From Patescibacteria group bacterium (lineage in GTDB: Bacteria; Patescibacteriota; Gracilibacteria; UM-FILTER-43-11), in contig JAJDCE010000036.1 in the NCBI GenBank assembly GCA_029260985.1, positions 1 to 33,343 of the forward strand: DNA of 33,343 nucleotides, written 5' to 3'. Both the position numbers and the translations under genes were made by a program. This document shows positions 14,449-21,794 of this stretch, piece by piece; position 1 is the stretch's first letter, and each line of letters begins with the position of its first letter. A model generated the notes under the pieces. The model was not told where the DNA came from. It worked only from the letters and a program-made list of their open reading frames with translations, and made no database searches.

Positions 14449-16188
14449 CTAAGTGCGACGATGGCGATGCTGCTGCTTTTTGAGGGCGAGATACTTATTA
14501 TAACCCTCACGTTTATAAGCATATTTGGTCAATGACTCAGCTTTCTTAATATGGCCCTGATTTTGCATTACTTTCGCCCACCCGGGTGAGCCAATTTCGA
14601 AATGCCAATATTCAGCGCTATACCGCACAAAACCAGCTCGGTTCATACAATATTCAAGAATATCTTTAAATCGATCCGATTTTGATGATGATGAGGTTAA
14701 TTTTTTACCAGTACTCAGATTAACAAGCATCACGTCCGTCGCCCCACCAGAATGATGCCATGACGTACCAGGAGCCGCCACATATTTACCCCTACGCTTA
14801 GGGGAAGTTCGTTCATAAATGCTCTGTTGGGAGTCGTAAGATCGATAACCGGAAAAAATCCTTATATCATAACCCAGGTTGCGAGCTACTTGTCTGGCAT
14901 ATTGAAAAGAGCCATTAACCGATTCCTTTAATTTGTACCGCTTGGATAAGGCATCCTGAGCTGATACCAGTGATTCGTTGGTTGAAAAGTTGTTAGTAAG
15001 CTTTCTGACCTGGGATGTATCAGGCTTGTACTTAAGAACGCGACTGCCTGATTTCGACATAATCACAGATTCTTGGCGTCGAGCAAACCTCTCTTTCTCA
15101 GAGTCAGTTTGAGGGCTTTTCTCAATGGGTTTATTCCCAACCAGGCCAAGTACATTGGGGATCACTTTCCCACTTGTTATTATCGCCCCGTGACTAAAGC
15201 GTGTTTCGATAAGAACTACTTTTGCATTGCTTAGCTTCGCAGTAATGCTGGTAGGGGTTTTCTTGAGTATAGTGGCATCTGGGAAGGGTTTTAAAAATTT
15301 GCGGGCTGCTTTTTGGTGATTGTAGTAAGGATTTTTAGGGCTGGCGACGACCACCATTTTGTGACCTTCCTTCTTAGCCCAGCGATGGAATTTTTTGTGA
15401 TATCCATAAAACGAATCCAGAAGAATTATATTCTTCACATCCTTGTTATGCAGCCACGAGGCAATGGTGGTATAGGCTCCGCTATGCCCAATCAGGGTGA
15501 CATTATTTTTTGCTTCAGCACCGGTTTTAGCTTTAGAAAACGATATTAAGCCCTTTAAATCTAACTTTCGCTTTGAATTCTCTCGCCCATTCCAGTATTT
15601 CCCACTCTCCTTATTGTCGTTGGGGCCTTGAGGCACTATAAAAAGAGCTTTCTTACCACTTTTCTTGAATTGCTGTCGGAGTTTTCCATAACGGCTCCAG
15701 AAGTGATCTGGATTCTTTCGGAATATTTTCTTTTTTTGACTGTAGCCATGAAGTGCAACGACAATTTCTGTTGGTGGGTCACCTCGATACTCCGGATGCC
15801 ACACATGAACCACTCCGTACTTCGGGTGCTTAAGTCTCCAATAGCCTTCAGGGTGTAGCTTCTCAATCTTTTCAGGTGCTGTCGGTTCAGTCTGTCGTAT
15901 TCTTGTGTCGATTTGCTGCTTTAATTTGGCTTTTGCAGTTTTAATTGGAGTGCTTGTTTCTTTTTTCTCCCCCGTCTTTATTCCTTTAATCACTTCTGCC
16001 CATCCGATCAATGGCCCCATCAGAGAAGCCATAAGTCCTTTTTCCTTCGTATTTTTGAAGAACTCCTTAAACCACGAGAAAATCTCCTGAGATCCTTTGA
16101 CAAATCCTTCTTTTACAGATTTGCCTAAGTCTTTCAAGGCATCATGCGTTCTTTTCTTTTTCTCTGGTGTGATGAGTTTATCGAGCAC
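14449..16188 (-). CDS. Fusion of an alpha/beta-hydrolase-like domain and an M15 (VanY-type) peptidase
   Basis: 579 aa. Residues 1-70 are amphipathic and basic without a clear signal peptide. Residues about 115-345 look like an alpha/beta hydrolase: VVALHGYS (143-150), the nucleophile elbow GHSG (234-237, Ser236), LLDS with Asp258, and FSHG with His333. Residues about 405-545 are an M15B D-Ala-D-Ala carboxypeptidase/VanY domain: SGYRSYDSQQSIY, the zinc motif SWHHSGGATD matching SxHxxGxAxD (His478, Asp485), and EYWH with Glu526 and His529. The peptidase presumably trims peptidoglycan stem peptides. The role of the hydrolase part is unknown. It starts at GTG (16188), with a strong promoter 24-52 nt upstream. 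The C-terminus is His/Arg-rich (KKQQHRHRRT). Confidence 0.85.
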   Translation of the reverse strand: MLDKLITPEKKKRTHDALKDLGKSVKEGFVKGSQEIFSWFKEFFKNTKEKGLMASLMGPLIGWAEVIKGIKTGEKKETSTPIKTAKAKLKQQIDTRIRQTEPTAPEKIEKLHPEGYWRLKHPKYGVVHVWHPEYRGDPPTEIVVALHGYSQKKKIFRKNPDHFWSRYGKLRQQFKKSGKKALFIVPQGPNDNKESGKYWNGRENSKRKLDLKGLISFSKAKTGAEAKNNVTLIGHSGAYTTIASWLHNKDVKNIILLDSFYGYHKKFHRWAKKEGHKMVVVASPKNPYYNHQKAARKFLKPFPDATILKKTPTSITAKLSNAKVVLIETRFSHGAIITSGKVIPNVLGLVGNKPIEKSPQTDSEKERFARRQESVIMSKSGSRVLKYKPDTSQVRKLTNNFSTNESLVSAQDALSKRYKLKESVNGSFQYARQVARNLGYDIRIFSGYRSYDSQQSIYERTSPKRRGKYVAAPGTSWHHSGGATDVMLVNLSTGKKLTSSSSKSDRFKDILEYCMNRAGFVRYSAEYWHFEIGSPGWAKVMQNQGHIKKAESLTKYAYKREGYNKYLALKKQQHRHRRT

Positions 16189-16211
16189 AAGTAAATCATT
16201 ATAATCTAATT

Positions 16212-16240
16212 ATTATAACATATTTACTTAAAAGTATCAA
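16212..16240 (-). promoter_or_regulatory. Sigma-70-type promoter of the M15-fusion gene
   Basis: The minus strand has TTGATA, a 17-nt spacer and TATAAT (complement of 16235-16240 and 16212-16217). The GTG start lies about 24 nt downstream of the -10. The 16 nt beginning at the -10 are identical to those at 8443-8458. Confidence 0.8.
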
Positions 16241-16264
16241 TAGATACCAAAAAGGCGTCGGTCA

Positions 16265-16320
16265 GCCTGCCGGCTGGCAGGCAGGTCCGAAATCAATACG
16301 AAATCAACACGAAATTACTC
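16265..16320. repeat. GC hairpin and 11-nt word array at the rplI stop
   Basis: GCCTGCC (16265-16271) and GGCAGGC (16276-16282) form a perfect 7-bp stem. It is followed by 11-nt units CGAAATCAATA (16288-16298), CGAAATCAACA (16299-16309) and CGAAATTACTC (16310-16320), overlapping the rplI stop at 16315-16317. On the minus strand the hairpin follows rplI and then a short T-run, so it may help termination. Confidence 0.7.
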
Positions 16321-16758
16321 CGCTTCAATCACCACCTTAACCTCAGTTGAAATATCCTCATTCAGCTGAAGTTTTACTTTATGTTCTCCTAAATCTTTTA
16401 ATGGTTCATCAAGTTTAACCATATCCTTAGAGATTTCTACCTTCTGCTCCTTCTTCAGAGCGTCAATAAGGTCAGTCTCTTTAATAGAACCATATAGCTT
16501 TTCACCTCGTGCCTTTTTCTTGAAAGTGAGAACAGCATCTTTAAGTTTGTCAGCCACTTCCTTGGCATTTTCCAGAACAGCCTCAAGTTTAGCAGAAACC
16601 TTAGCTTTCATTCCTTCAGCTTTCTTTAGCTCACCGGCAGTGGCAATAACTGCAAGCTTTTGGGGAAGCAAAAAATTTCGGGCGTAACCGACTTTTACAT
16701 TCACCACATCATAAGGATTTCCGAGCTTAGGAACACGTTTTTTTAGTACGACTTGCAT
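16315..16758 (-). CDS. rplI: Ribosomal protein bL9
   Basis: 147 aa, full length. The N-terminal domain (MQVVLKKRVPKLGNPYDVVNVKVGYARNFLLPQKLAVIA) matches the rRNA-binding domain of bL9, with the GYARNFLLP signature at about 24-32. A long charged helix (about 42-78) follows, then the C-terminal domain beginning near LTFKKKARGEKLYGSI. bL9 sits at the base of the L1 stalk of the large subunit. Its presence is notable because some CPR lineages lack bL9. It precedes the M15-fusion gene on the same strand, with a 126-nt gap and an independent promoter between them. Confidence 0.97.
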   Translation of the reverse strand: MQVVLKKRVPKLGNPYDVVNVKVGYARNFLLPQKLAVIATAGELKKAEGMKAKVSAKLEAVLENAKEVADKLKDAVLTFKKKARGEKLYGSIKETDLIDALKKEQKVEISKDMVKLDEPLKDLGEHKVKLQLNEDISTEVKVVIEAE

Positions 16759-16796
16759 CTGAATTTAATTAGGAATTAGAAATTATGAATTTTGGG

Positions 16797-16834
16797 CTTA
16801 GAACTTAAGACTTATAGCTTAAGGCTAAGGATTA
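16797..16834. repeat. 7-nt word array at the solute-binding protein stop
   Basis: Units CTTAGAA, CTTAAGA, CTTATAG, CTTAAGG, CTAAGGA in 7-nt register from 16797 to 16831, ending at the stop codon (16832-16834). Looser copies (GGAATTAGAAATTATGAATT) extend back towards rplI. Confidence 0.75.
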
Positions 16835-18937
16835 AAATTGTTTTACGATCCAGCTGACAAAAGTGAGAGGATTGACCCCTTCCGCGAAGCGGCGATCTAC
16901 CCGCGCGTACCAGTCATGAATGCGGGCGAACCGATCAGTTGTAGTCGCCAGATTCTCAAAGGTTGCGTTCTGAATCTTGTCGGAAAGAGCAAAGTTATAA
17001 GTAGGGCTATAGAGGAAGATTGCAGGGATTTCTTTGCTGATGATCTCTTGAATTTTGCCCAAGGTTCTTTTACGATCCTCGACATCATCTTCGAGCCTGG
17101 CTTTATCCAGAAGGCTGTCGACAATAAAATTCTTGAACTGAGAAAGATTATAACCTCCTTCTTTAGCCTGACTGCTATGCCAGTAAGGATAAGCGTCGAG
17201 ATTATAGCCCAGATTCTGACCAAAAATCAACAGATCATAGTTTCGCTTAAACAGCGCCTCCTGAAATTCGCCATTTTCAAGGACCTCAATAGTAAGACCG
17301 ATGCCGACCTTTTTCCATTGTTCCTTGATGACAGAAGCAACCTGACTATAGGCTTCAGGCGTTTTGGGCACAACCATCCGTAAGATCAGTGTTTCATCAT
17401 TATCATTGAGTCGGATCGGAAGAACATCTGCCTCAAGATTCTCCACTGCAATTTCTTTTAGTTCTTCTTCGATAAACTGATCCTCAGTTCCCTGGGTGAT
17501 GGTAATAGAGTCAATCAGTGATTTCTCTTCATCAAATCCAACCGCGTAAACCTCAAAAAGATTATTACCTTTCTTTAAATTTTCAAATTCAAAGCTCGCC
17601 ACATAACTCCAGCCTAGGTCGCCCGGTATATATTTTTTAAGTTCATAATCGTTCACGAAAATAGACTTAGTCTTATCCGGAACCGTTCCGGTGATGGTGA
17701 TTTTTTTATCGGTGGTTTGCCAATCTTTTCCTCCATTCGGCCCCGTAATAAATTCAGGCTCAGCGCTTTCCTCATCCTCAATTATTTCCTCTATCGTTTC
17801 CTCTATAGTTTCACCTATTGTTTCATCGACTTTATCGGGGAGCTGCCACTCCGTTTCAAACAAAGCTCCATTAGCTTTATTGATGCTGTACTGATAAACC
17901 CAATTTTTCTGATCAATTTCAAGCAGGGGAGTGTCAATTCGCTTAGTCTGCCCCAAGGTTTCAACAATGGCATCTTTGTCAGTGCCGAGCTGAAGAGCCA
18001 GGCGCACTTTTGGATCCTTGAGTACTTCAGCCTGAGTATTCATAAACACCGCCACGTACTGAGGCAGATGATAGCGGGTTAAACTGAGTCGTCCGCGGCT
18101 CAAAATCTTTTCAGTGTTTTCCTCGGGTAAATTCCTAATGCCATCCAGGTCACCTTGGCGTTTGATAAGTTCTTTAAAATGAGAAAATACCTTTATCTTA
18201 ATGGTGGGAATGTTCGGCGCTTTGCCGTAATATCCCTCATAAGCCTCGAGAGTGACCTCCGAATAATCCTCGATAGGAGTTAGGGAAACAAATTGATAGG
18301 GCCCACTTCCAACGGGGAAGAGATTATAGGGGTCGCTTTCAATAGCTTCGACTGGCAAATGCCCCAAAAGATGGGATGGAAGGATACCGGCCAAAGTTTT
18401 AACCAGGAAGAAGGAATCAGGAGATTCAAGGAGGAATTTAACCGTTCGTTCGTCAACTTCAGCCACCTTAATCCCACTGTAATCATTGTAATTAAGAATA
18501 AGACCATTAAAGCCCGGAGTATTGATCACTGAGTTATAGGTGAAAAGAATATCAGCGCTGGTCACCGGAGCTCCGTCATGCCATTTGGCATTGTCTTTAA
18601 TTACAAAGGTATATTCCTTGCCATTCGAGGACACCGTAAAATCAGCCAGATCAGGCACAATTTCATTGGTTTTAGGATCAAATCGGGTAAGACCCGAGAA
18701 TATAAGGGTGGTCAGATCATGAGACACACTTCCCAGAGAGACATAGAGCGGATTGATCAAGTCGACTTTGCCCACAGCGCCTTCGGTGTAAACCCCGCCT
18801 TGAACAGGCTTCATTTCCGTGTGTTCATCATAAAAAGCATGGCCAATCTGAAAACCCGACACCGCGACCACAAGGGATAAAAAGGTGACCGTGATTTTTT
18901 CAAGCTGATTGAGGATGCTAAAACGGCGTTTGAACAT
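16832..18937 (-). CDS. Family-5 extracellular solute-binding protein with inserted domain
   Basis: 701 aa from the ATG at 18937. An N-terminal membrane anchor (ITVTFLSLVVAVSGFQIG, about 15-32) is followed by SBP_bac_5 features typical of DppA/OppA-like peptide-binding proteins: LINPLYVSLGSVSHDLTTLIFSGLTRFDPKT, the KDNAKWHDGAPVTSADILFTYNSV signature, and GSGPYQF. The second lobe ends with the ISKEIPAIFLYSPTY motif. Between the lobes, residues about 371-480 hold an acidic ETI-repeat linker and an Ig-like beta module (ITITGTVPDKTKSIFVNDYEL to SLIDSITI). No ABC permease or ATPase is adjacent, so it may serve a transporter encoded elsewhere. The frame extends 13 codons upstream to 18976, but that part is encoded by 13-nt repeats and is less likely to be coding. 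Confidence 0.9.
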   Translation of the reverse strand: MFKRRFSILNQLEKITVTFLSLVVAVSGFQIGHAFYDEHTEMKPVQGGVYTEGAVGKVDLINPLYVSLGSVSHDLTTLIFSGLTRFDPKTNEIVPDLADFTVSSNGKEYTFVIKDNAKWHDGAPVTSADILFTYNSVINTPGFNGLILNYNDYSGIKVAEVDERTVKFLLESPDSFFLVKTLAGILPSHLLGHLPVEAIESDPYNLFPVGSGPYQFVSLTPIEDYSEVTLEAYEGYYGKAPNIPTIKIKVFSHFKELIKRQGDLDGIRNLPEENTEKILSRGRLSLTRYHLPQYVAVFMNTQAEVLKDPKVRLALQLGTDKDAIVETLGQTKRIDTPLLEIDQKNWVYQYSINKANGALFETEWQLPDKVDETIGETIEETIEEIIEDEESAEPEFITGPNGGKDWQTTDKKITITGTVPDKTKSIFVNDYELKKYIPGDLGWSYVASFEFENLKKGNNLFEVYAVGFDEEKSLIDSITITQGTEDQFIEEELKEIAVENLEADVLPIRLNDNDETLILRMVVPKTPEAYSQVASVIKEQWKKVGIGLTIEVLENGEFQEALFKRNYDLLIFGQNLGYNLDAYPYWHSSQAKEGGYNLSQFKNFIVDSLLDKARLEDDVEDRKRTLGKIQEIISKEIPAIFLYSPTYNFALSDKIQNATFENLATTTDRFARIHDWYARVDRRFAEGVNPLTFVSWIVKQF
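17780..17827 (-). repeat. In-frame 12-nt repeats encoding the acidic linker
   Basis: Four 12-nt units on the minus strand: GATGAAACAATA (17827-17816), GGTGAAACTATA (17815-17804), GAGGAAACGATA (17803-17792), GAGGAAATAATT (17791-17780). They encode DETI, GETI, EETI, EEII at residues 371-386. The first unit is identical to that at 3482-3493 and the third differs at one base from the units at 3523-3546. Confidence 0.9.
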
Positions 18938-18946
18938 AATTAAAAA

Positions 18947-19018
18947 AAGTGCGAGTCTCAAGTGCGAGTCTCTCATCGAGCCTGAGCGGCCTCGGAGCCG
19001 AAGGCAAGTGCGAGTCTC
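18947..19018. repeat. 13-nt repeats between secG and the solute-binding protein gene
   Basis: AAGTGCGAGTCTC occurs three times (18947-18959, 18960-18972, 19006-19018). The last two copies are separated by a GC-rich insert containing GCCTGAGCGGCC and GCCGAAGGC. AGTCTCA at 19014-19020 is followed by its complement TGAGACT, a small hairpin. The repeats run across the upstream alternative start of the solute-binding protein. Confidence 0.85.
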
Positions 19019-19030
19019 AATGAGACTGAT

Positions 19031-19243
19031 TTAGACAAAAACAAAGAGTAAGGCATTGAGCAGGAAGAGGCCTCCGAGTAAAACGGTAGCGATAAAAAGA
19101 ACTTTCTCAGGCCCTCGCTTGGTTGCAGAGAAACTTCCGGAACCACCAGAGGCGGTGAAACCTTCATCTTTACCCTGAATCAGAATTAAGAAAGAAAGAA
19201 GGAGTGCAATGATAATTTGAGAGGCGATGAGTAACTTCTCCAT
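19031..19243 (-). CDS. secG: Preprotein translocase subunit SecG
   Basis: 70 aa, two membrane helices (IIIALLLSFLILIQG and KVLFIATVLLGGLFLLNALLFVFV) joined by a Gly/Ser-rich loop DEGFTASGGSGSFSATKRGPEK. This is the SecG pattern, in which the first helix ends LIQGKDEG and the loop has the GSGS/KRG turn. SecG assists SecYEA-driven export, relevant to the signal-peptide proteins nearby. The frame extends 18 codons upstream of the ATG at 19243, without SecG similarity. A recognisable promoter lies 26-54 nt upstream. Confidence 0.9.
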   Translation of the reverse strand: MEKLLIASQIIIALLLSFLILIQGKDEGFTASGGSGSFSATKRGPEKVLFIATVLLGGLFLLNALLFVFV

Positions 19244-19268
19244 GATAATAAGTGTTAAAAGCGGAAAA

Positions 19269-19297
19269 AGTCTAGCACAAGAAAGAGGGGAATACAA
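19269..19297 (-). promoter_or_regulatory. Promoter of secG
   Basis: On the minus strand TTGTAT (complement of 19292-19297), a 17-nt spacer, and TAGACT (complement of 19269-19274) with a TGn extension. Confidence 0.65.
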
Positions 19298-19334
19298 TTT
19301 ATAATTGCCAGAAGATTGACATTTTTACTTTTCA

Positions 19335-19363
19335 TTGACAAATGTAAAACTAAATGATTATAT
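19335..19363 (+). promoter_or_regulatory. Promoter of the small ORF/comF pair
   Basis: Consensus TTGACA (19335-19340), 17-nt spacer, TTATAT (19358-19363). A second ATTGACA occurs at 19315-19321, 19 nt upstream of the first, without a matching -10. It may be chance or an operator-like repeat. Confidence 0.75.
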
Positions 19364-19400
19364 TGAAACCAATCTCACATAGTTATAACCCTCCAAAAAT

Positions 19401-19592
19401 ATGAGTGAAATAATTGATAGAACCAGACAAACTGAAATGGATATTGATGCGACCATGGATGCACACGGTACCCTGTTTGGTGAAGAGCCGCCCGTTGATG
19501 AGCAGACATGGAATAAAATGCTATCTCAAATGAGTGCAGAAAGGGCAGCTCAGGCAGAAAGGGATAATGTAGCTGCAATATTTGATAAATAG
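19401..19592 (+). CDS. Small acidic hypothetical protein, 63 aa
   Basis: Not recognised. It is a soluble, mostly helical sequence rich in Glu, Asp and Ala, with an ERAAQAERDNVAAIFDK C-terminal helix and no Cys or membrane segment. A consensus promoter lies about 38 nt upstream. The frame ends 4 nt before the comF ATG at 19597, so the two genes are almost surely one transcript. It could be a small regulator or a translational leader for comF. Nothing in the sequence decides this. Confidence 0.6.
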   Translation: MSEIIDRTRQTEMDIDATMDAHGTLFGEEPPVDEQTWNKMLSQMSAERAAQAERDNVAAIFDK

Positions 19593-19596
19593 TGGA

Positions 19597-20277
19597 ATGA
19601 GGTTTATCAATGCGCTTAAAGCGTTTATCCTAAACACCTTGTTCCCTCCCGTATGCGTTTCCTGTAAAAAGGAAGGGGATTTTTTGTGTATGGACTGCCT
19701 TAATAGTCTGGACAAAAAAAAGATCAGTCAAAGCTATAAAAAAATCGATGACCCCGACCTCCATCATCTGGATGGCGTGATATACGCTTTGGATTACGCA
19801 AAAAATCCGCAGATCCAGGCCGCTATAAAACAGCTCAAATATAAATTCACTCAGGATCTGGCAAAGCACTTTGCGGATATGATGGCACTGAAGCTATCGG
19901 AACTCAATATGGTAAAGGGGCATAAAATTATTCTCATCCCAGTGCCATTGCATAAAAAGCGATTAAACGAGAGAGGGTTTAACCAGGCGGAAGTGATTGC
20001 AAAACTCATCGATAATGCAGAGGTAATACCGATGCTTGAGCGAGTACGAAACACTAAACAGCAGGCAAGACTTAGTAAAAAGGAGCGGCATGAAAACCTT
20101 ACAGGAGCTTTTAGGTTGAACAAAAAATGTATTCACAAATACAATTCAGAAAACATCTATTTCCTCGTCGATGATGTTTGCACCACAGGTTCCACCCTGG
20201 AAAAATGCGCTGAAGTCCTCAAGAAGAATGGGATTGAGAAGGTGTATGGTTTAGTAATTGCACGGGCATTTAAGTAG
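19597..20277 (+). CDS. comF: ComF-family phosphoribosyltransferase-like protein
   Basis: 226 aa from the ATG at 19597 (a TTG five codons earlier is also in frame). A zinc-finger-like CVSC...CMDC (Cys20, 23, 31, 34) is followed by the ComF core: the VPLHKKRLNERGFNQAEVIAK block and the PRPP-binding loop YFLVDDVCTTGSTLEKC near the C-terminus. ComF proteins are needed for uptake of transforming DNA in naturally competent bacteria, and many non-competent bacteria also keep them. No other competence gene is in the window. A 135-bp inverted repeat begins 2 nt after the stop. Confidence 0.93.
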   Translation: MRFINALKAFILNTLFPPVCVSCKKEGDFLCMDCLNSLDKKKISQSYKKIDDPDLHHLDGVIYALDYAKNPQIQAAIKQLKYKFTQDLAKHFADMMALKLSELNMVKGHKIILIPVPLHKKRLNERGFNQAEVIAKLIDNAEVIPMLERVRNTKQQARLSKKERHENLTGAFRLNKKCIHKYNSENIYFLVDDVCTTGSTLEKCAEVLKKNGIEKVYGLVIARAFK

Positions 20278-20278
20278 C

Positions 20279-20413
20279 TGTCTGAACCGCTGATTCTCAG
20301 GATTACTGAAATGTATCAGGATGGATTTACGTGATTATCCTGCGAAGTCCGCCTTTAGAGGGATAATCCATCACGGTAAATCCATACAATCCTGTGAATC
20401 AGCGGTTCAGACA
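20279..20413. repeat. 135-bp long inverted repeat with GGATT words
   Basis: The outer arms are a perfect 17-bp pair: TGTCTGAACCGCTGATT (20279-20295) and its complement (20397-20413). Inside, CAGGATT (20298-20304) pairs with AATCCTG (20388-20394). A third segment (GTATCAGG, GGATTTAC, GTGAT, TATCC at about 20313-20340) pairs with its imperfect complement at about 20361-20387, leaving a loop near 20341-20360. It fills the gap after comF. No reading frame or transposase is inside. Confidence 0.9.
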
Positions 20414-20492
20414 AGGGGGGTTAGGGGTTATGGGAGGTTTTAATTTTCTATTTTTTATTGTATCTTTATTCCGCATTTTAAATAATAAAAAA

Positions 20493-21794
20493 ATGATAAA
20501 GTTCGCCGTCATCTCATTTCCCGGAAATAATTGTGAAGTCGAAACCGTTCGCGCGTTCAAGCGTAATGGAATGGAGGCCGAGACTATTCTGTGGAACGAT
20601 CCCGGCATGTTGGATAAGAGCAGGTGTTATGAATTTGACGGCTATTGTCTGGCTGGTGGTTTTAGCTACGAGGATCGTAGCCGTAGCGGAGTGATTGCAG
20701 CCCAGAATCCAATTTTGGACATCATTAAAAAAGAAGCCGAAACAGGAAAAGTGGTGATCGGCATCTGTAATGGGGCGCAAACGTTAATCGAAACGGGTTT
20801 GATCCCGGGGTTCGAAAACTATGATCTGGCTGCTGGCTTGGCTTGGAATGAAATGATTAAAGGTGATGAGGTGGTTGATACGGGGTTTAGAAATTCATGG
20901 GCCTACTTAAAAAACATTGCTCCAAAAAATCGATCTGCCTTCAATAATTTCGATGGCCTGCTGCATATTCCTTACGCGCATGGAGAGGGAAGATTTGTCT
21001 TTAAAGATCTAAAAGTTCTGGAACTGTTAAAAGAAAACAATCAAATCCCTTTCCAATATTGCAATGAGGAAGGAAAGGTTGATCATGAATTTCCCATTAC
21101 TCCAAACGGTTCCACGGATTCTATCGCCGCCCTCTGCAATCCCGCAGGAAATGTGATGGCCATCATGCCTCACCCGGAAAGAGACCCAAGGGGAAATGGG
21201 AATAAGATATTCGAATCGATTCGGGACTGGATTGAGAACAAAAAGAAATCTGAATATAAAAGTTTAGGTGAGCATAAAACGAAGGAGGATATTCGTGATT
21301 TTGGAGAAGCAGACTTGGAGTTTCTGGTTCGTTTGATCATTGTGGATAACGCGGAAAGAACCGTTGAACAAGCTATACGTAAGAGAGGATTTGAGGTGAA
21401 ATTGAAACGATACATTTACTGGTCAGCCTCACTAGCGCCTGGAGTAGACAAAAAGGAGGCCGCGCTAAAAATAATTCAATCAGGCGAGCTGGCGAATCTG
21501 AATAAAGAGTGGATTTACATAAATATTGATGGAAAGCCTTATTCTTATAATAAAGAGGATGGGCTTCAGCAGGCAGAAATGGAATTTAAGAATTATCTGG
21601 TAACCTGCGATCACGAAAATTTTGTCGGGGAAAGCAAAAAACAGACCATCAATCTGCATGCAGGTGAAATTATAAAATCAATCAAGGGAGGCGTTTTTTG
21701 GGAGGTGGAAAACACTGATGATGAAGGGGTTTATGAGATTATCCGAACAAAAATTTTATACAACCCGAATTCAATGTATATCATGAAGAAGTAA
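20493..21794 (+). CDS. purQ: PurQ-type glutamine amidotransferase with C-terminal extension (FGAM synthase subunit)
   Basis: 433 aa from the ATG at 20493. The 33-residue upstream extension of the frame is encoded by the repeat-flanking spacer and looks non-coding. Residues 1-250 are a class-I glutaminase of the PurQ family: FPGNNCEVETVRAF, CLAGGFSYED, the nucleophile Cys92 in GICNGAQTL, and MPHPERDPRG with His227 and Glu229. It supplies ammonia for the fourth step of purine synthesis. PurQ normally ends near 230-260. Here about 180 more residues follow, including DLEFLVRLIIVDNAERTVEQAIRKRGFEVKLKRYIYW (about 274-310), which resembles the PurS fold of FGAM synthase, and a last segment not recognised. 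PurL is not in the window. Confidence 0.88.
   Translation: MIKFAVISFPGNNCEVETVRAFKRNGMEAETILWNDPGMLDKSRCYEFDGYCLAGGFSYEDRSRSGVIAAQNPILDIIKKEAETGKVVIGICNGAQTLIETGLIPGFENYDLAAGLAWNEMIKGDEVVDTGFRNSWAYLKNIAPKNRSAFNNFDGLLHIPYAHGEGRFVFKDLKVLELLKENNQIPFQYCNEEGKVDHEFPITPNGSTDSIAALCNPAGNVMAIMPHPERDPRGNGNKIFESIRDWIENKKKSEYKSLGEHKTKEDIRDFGEADLEFLVRLIIVDNAERTVEQAIRKRGFEVKLKRYIYWSASLAPGVDKKEAALKIIQSGELANLNKEWIYINIDGKPYSYNKEDGLQQAEMEFKNYLVTCDHENFVGESKKQTINLHAGEIIKSIKGGVFWEVENTDDEGVYEIIRTKILYNPNSMYIMKK

Noticed and set aside
20278..20492. A non-coding RNA or riboswitch between comF and purQ
   Set aside because: The strong inverted repeat is not a known riboswitch fold by eye and lies directly against the comF stop. 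A purine-riboswitch core was looked for and not seen.
20394..20492. Upstream in-frame extension of purQ with a hydrophobic segment
   Set aside because: The PurQ family begins at MIKFAVISFPGNN. The extension is encoded by the repeat arm and flanking AT-rich spacer.
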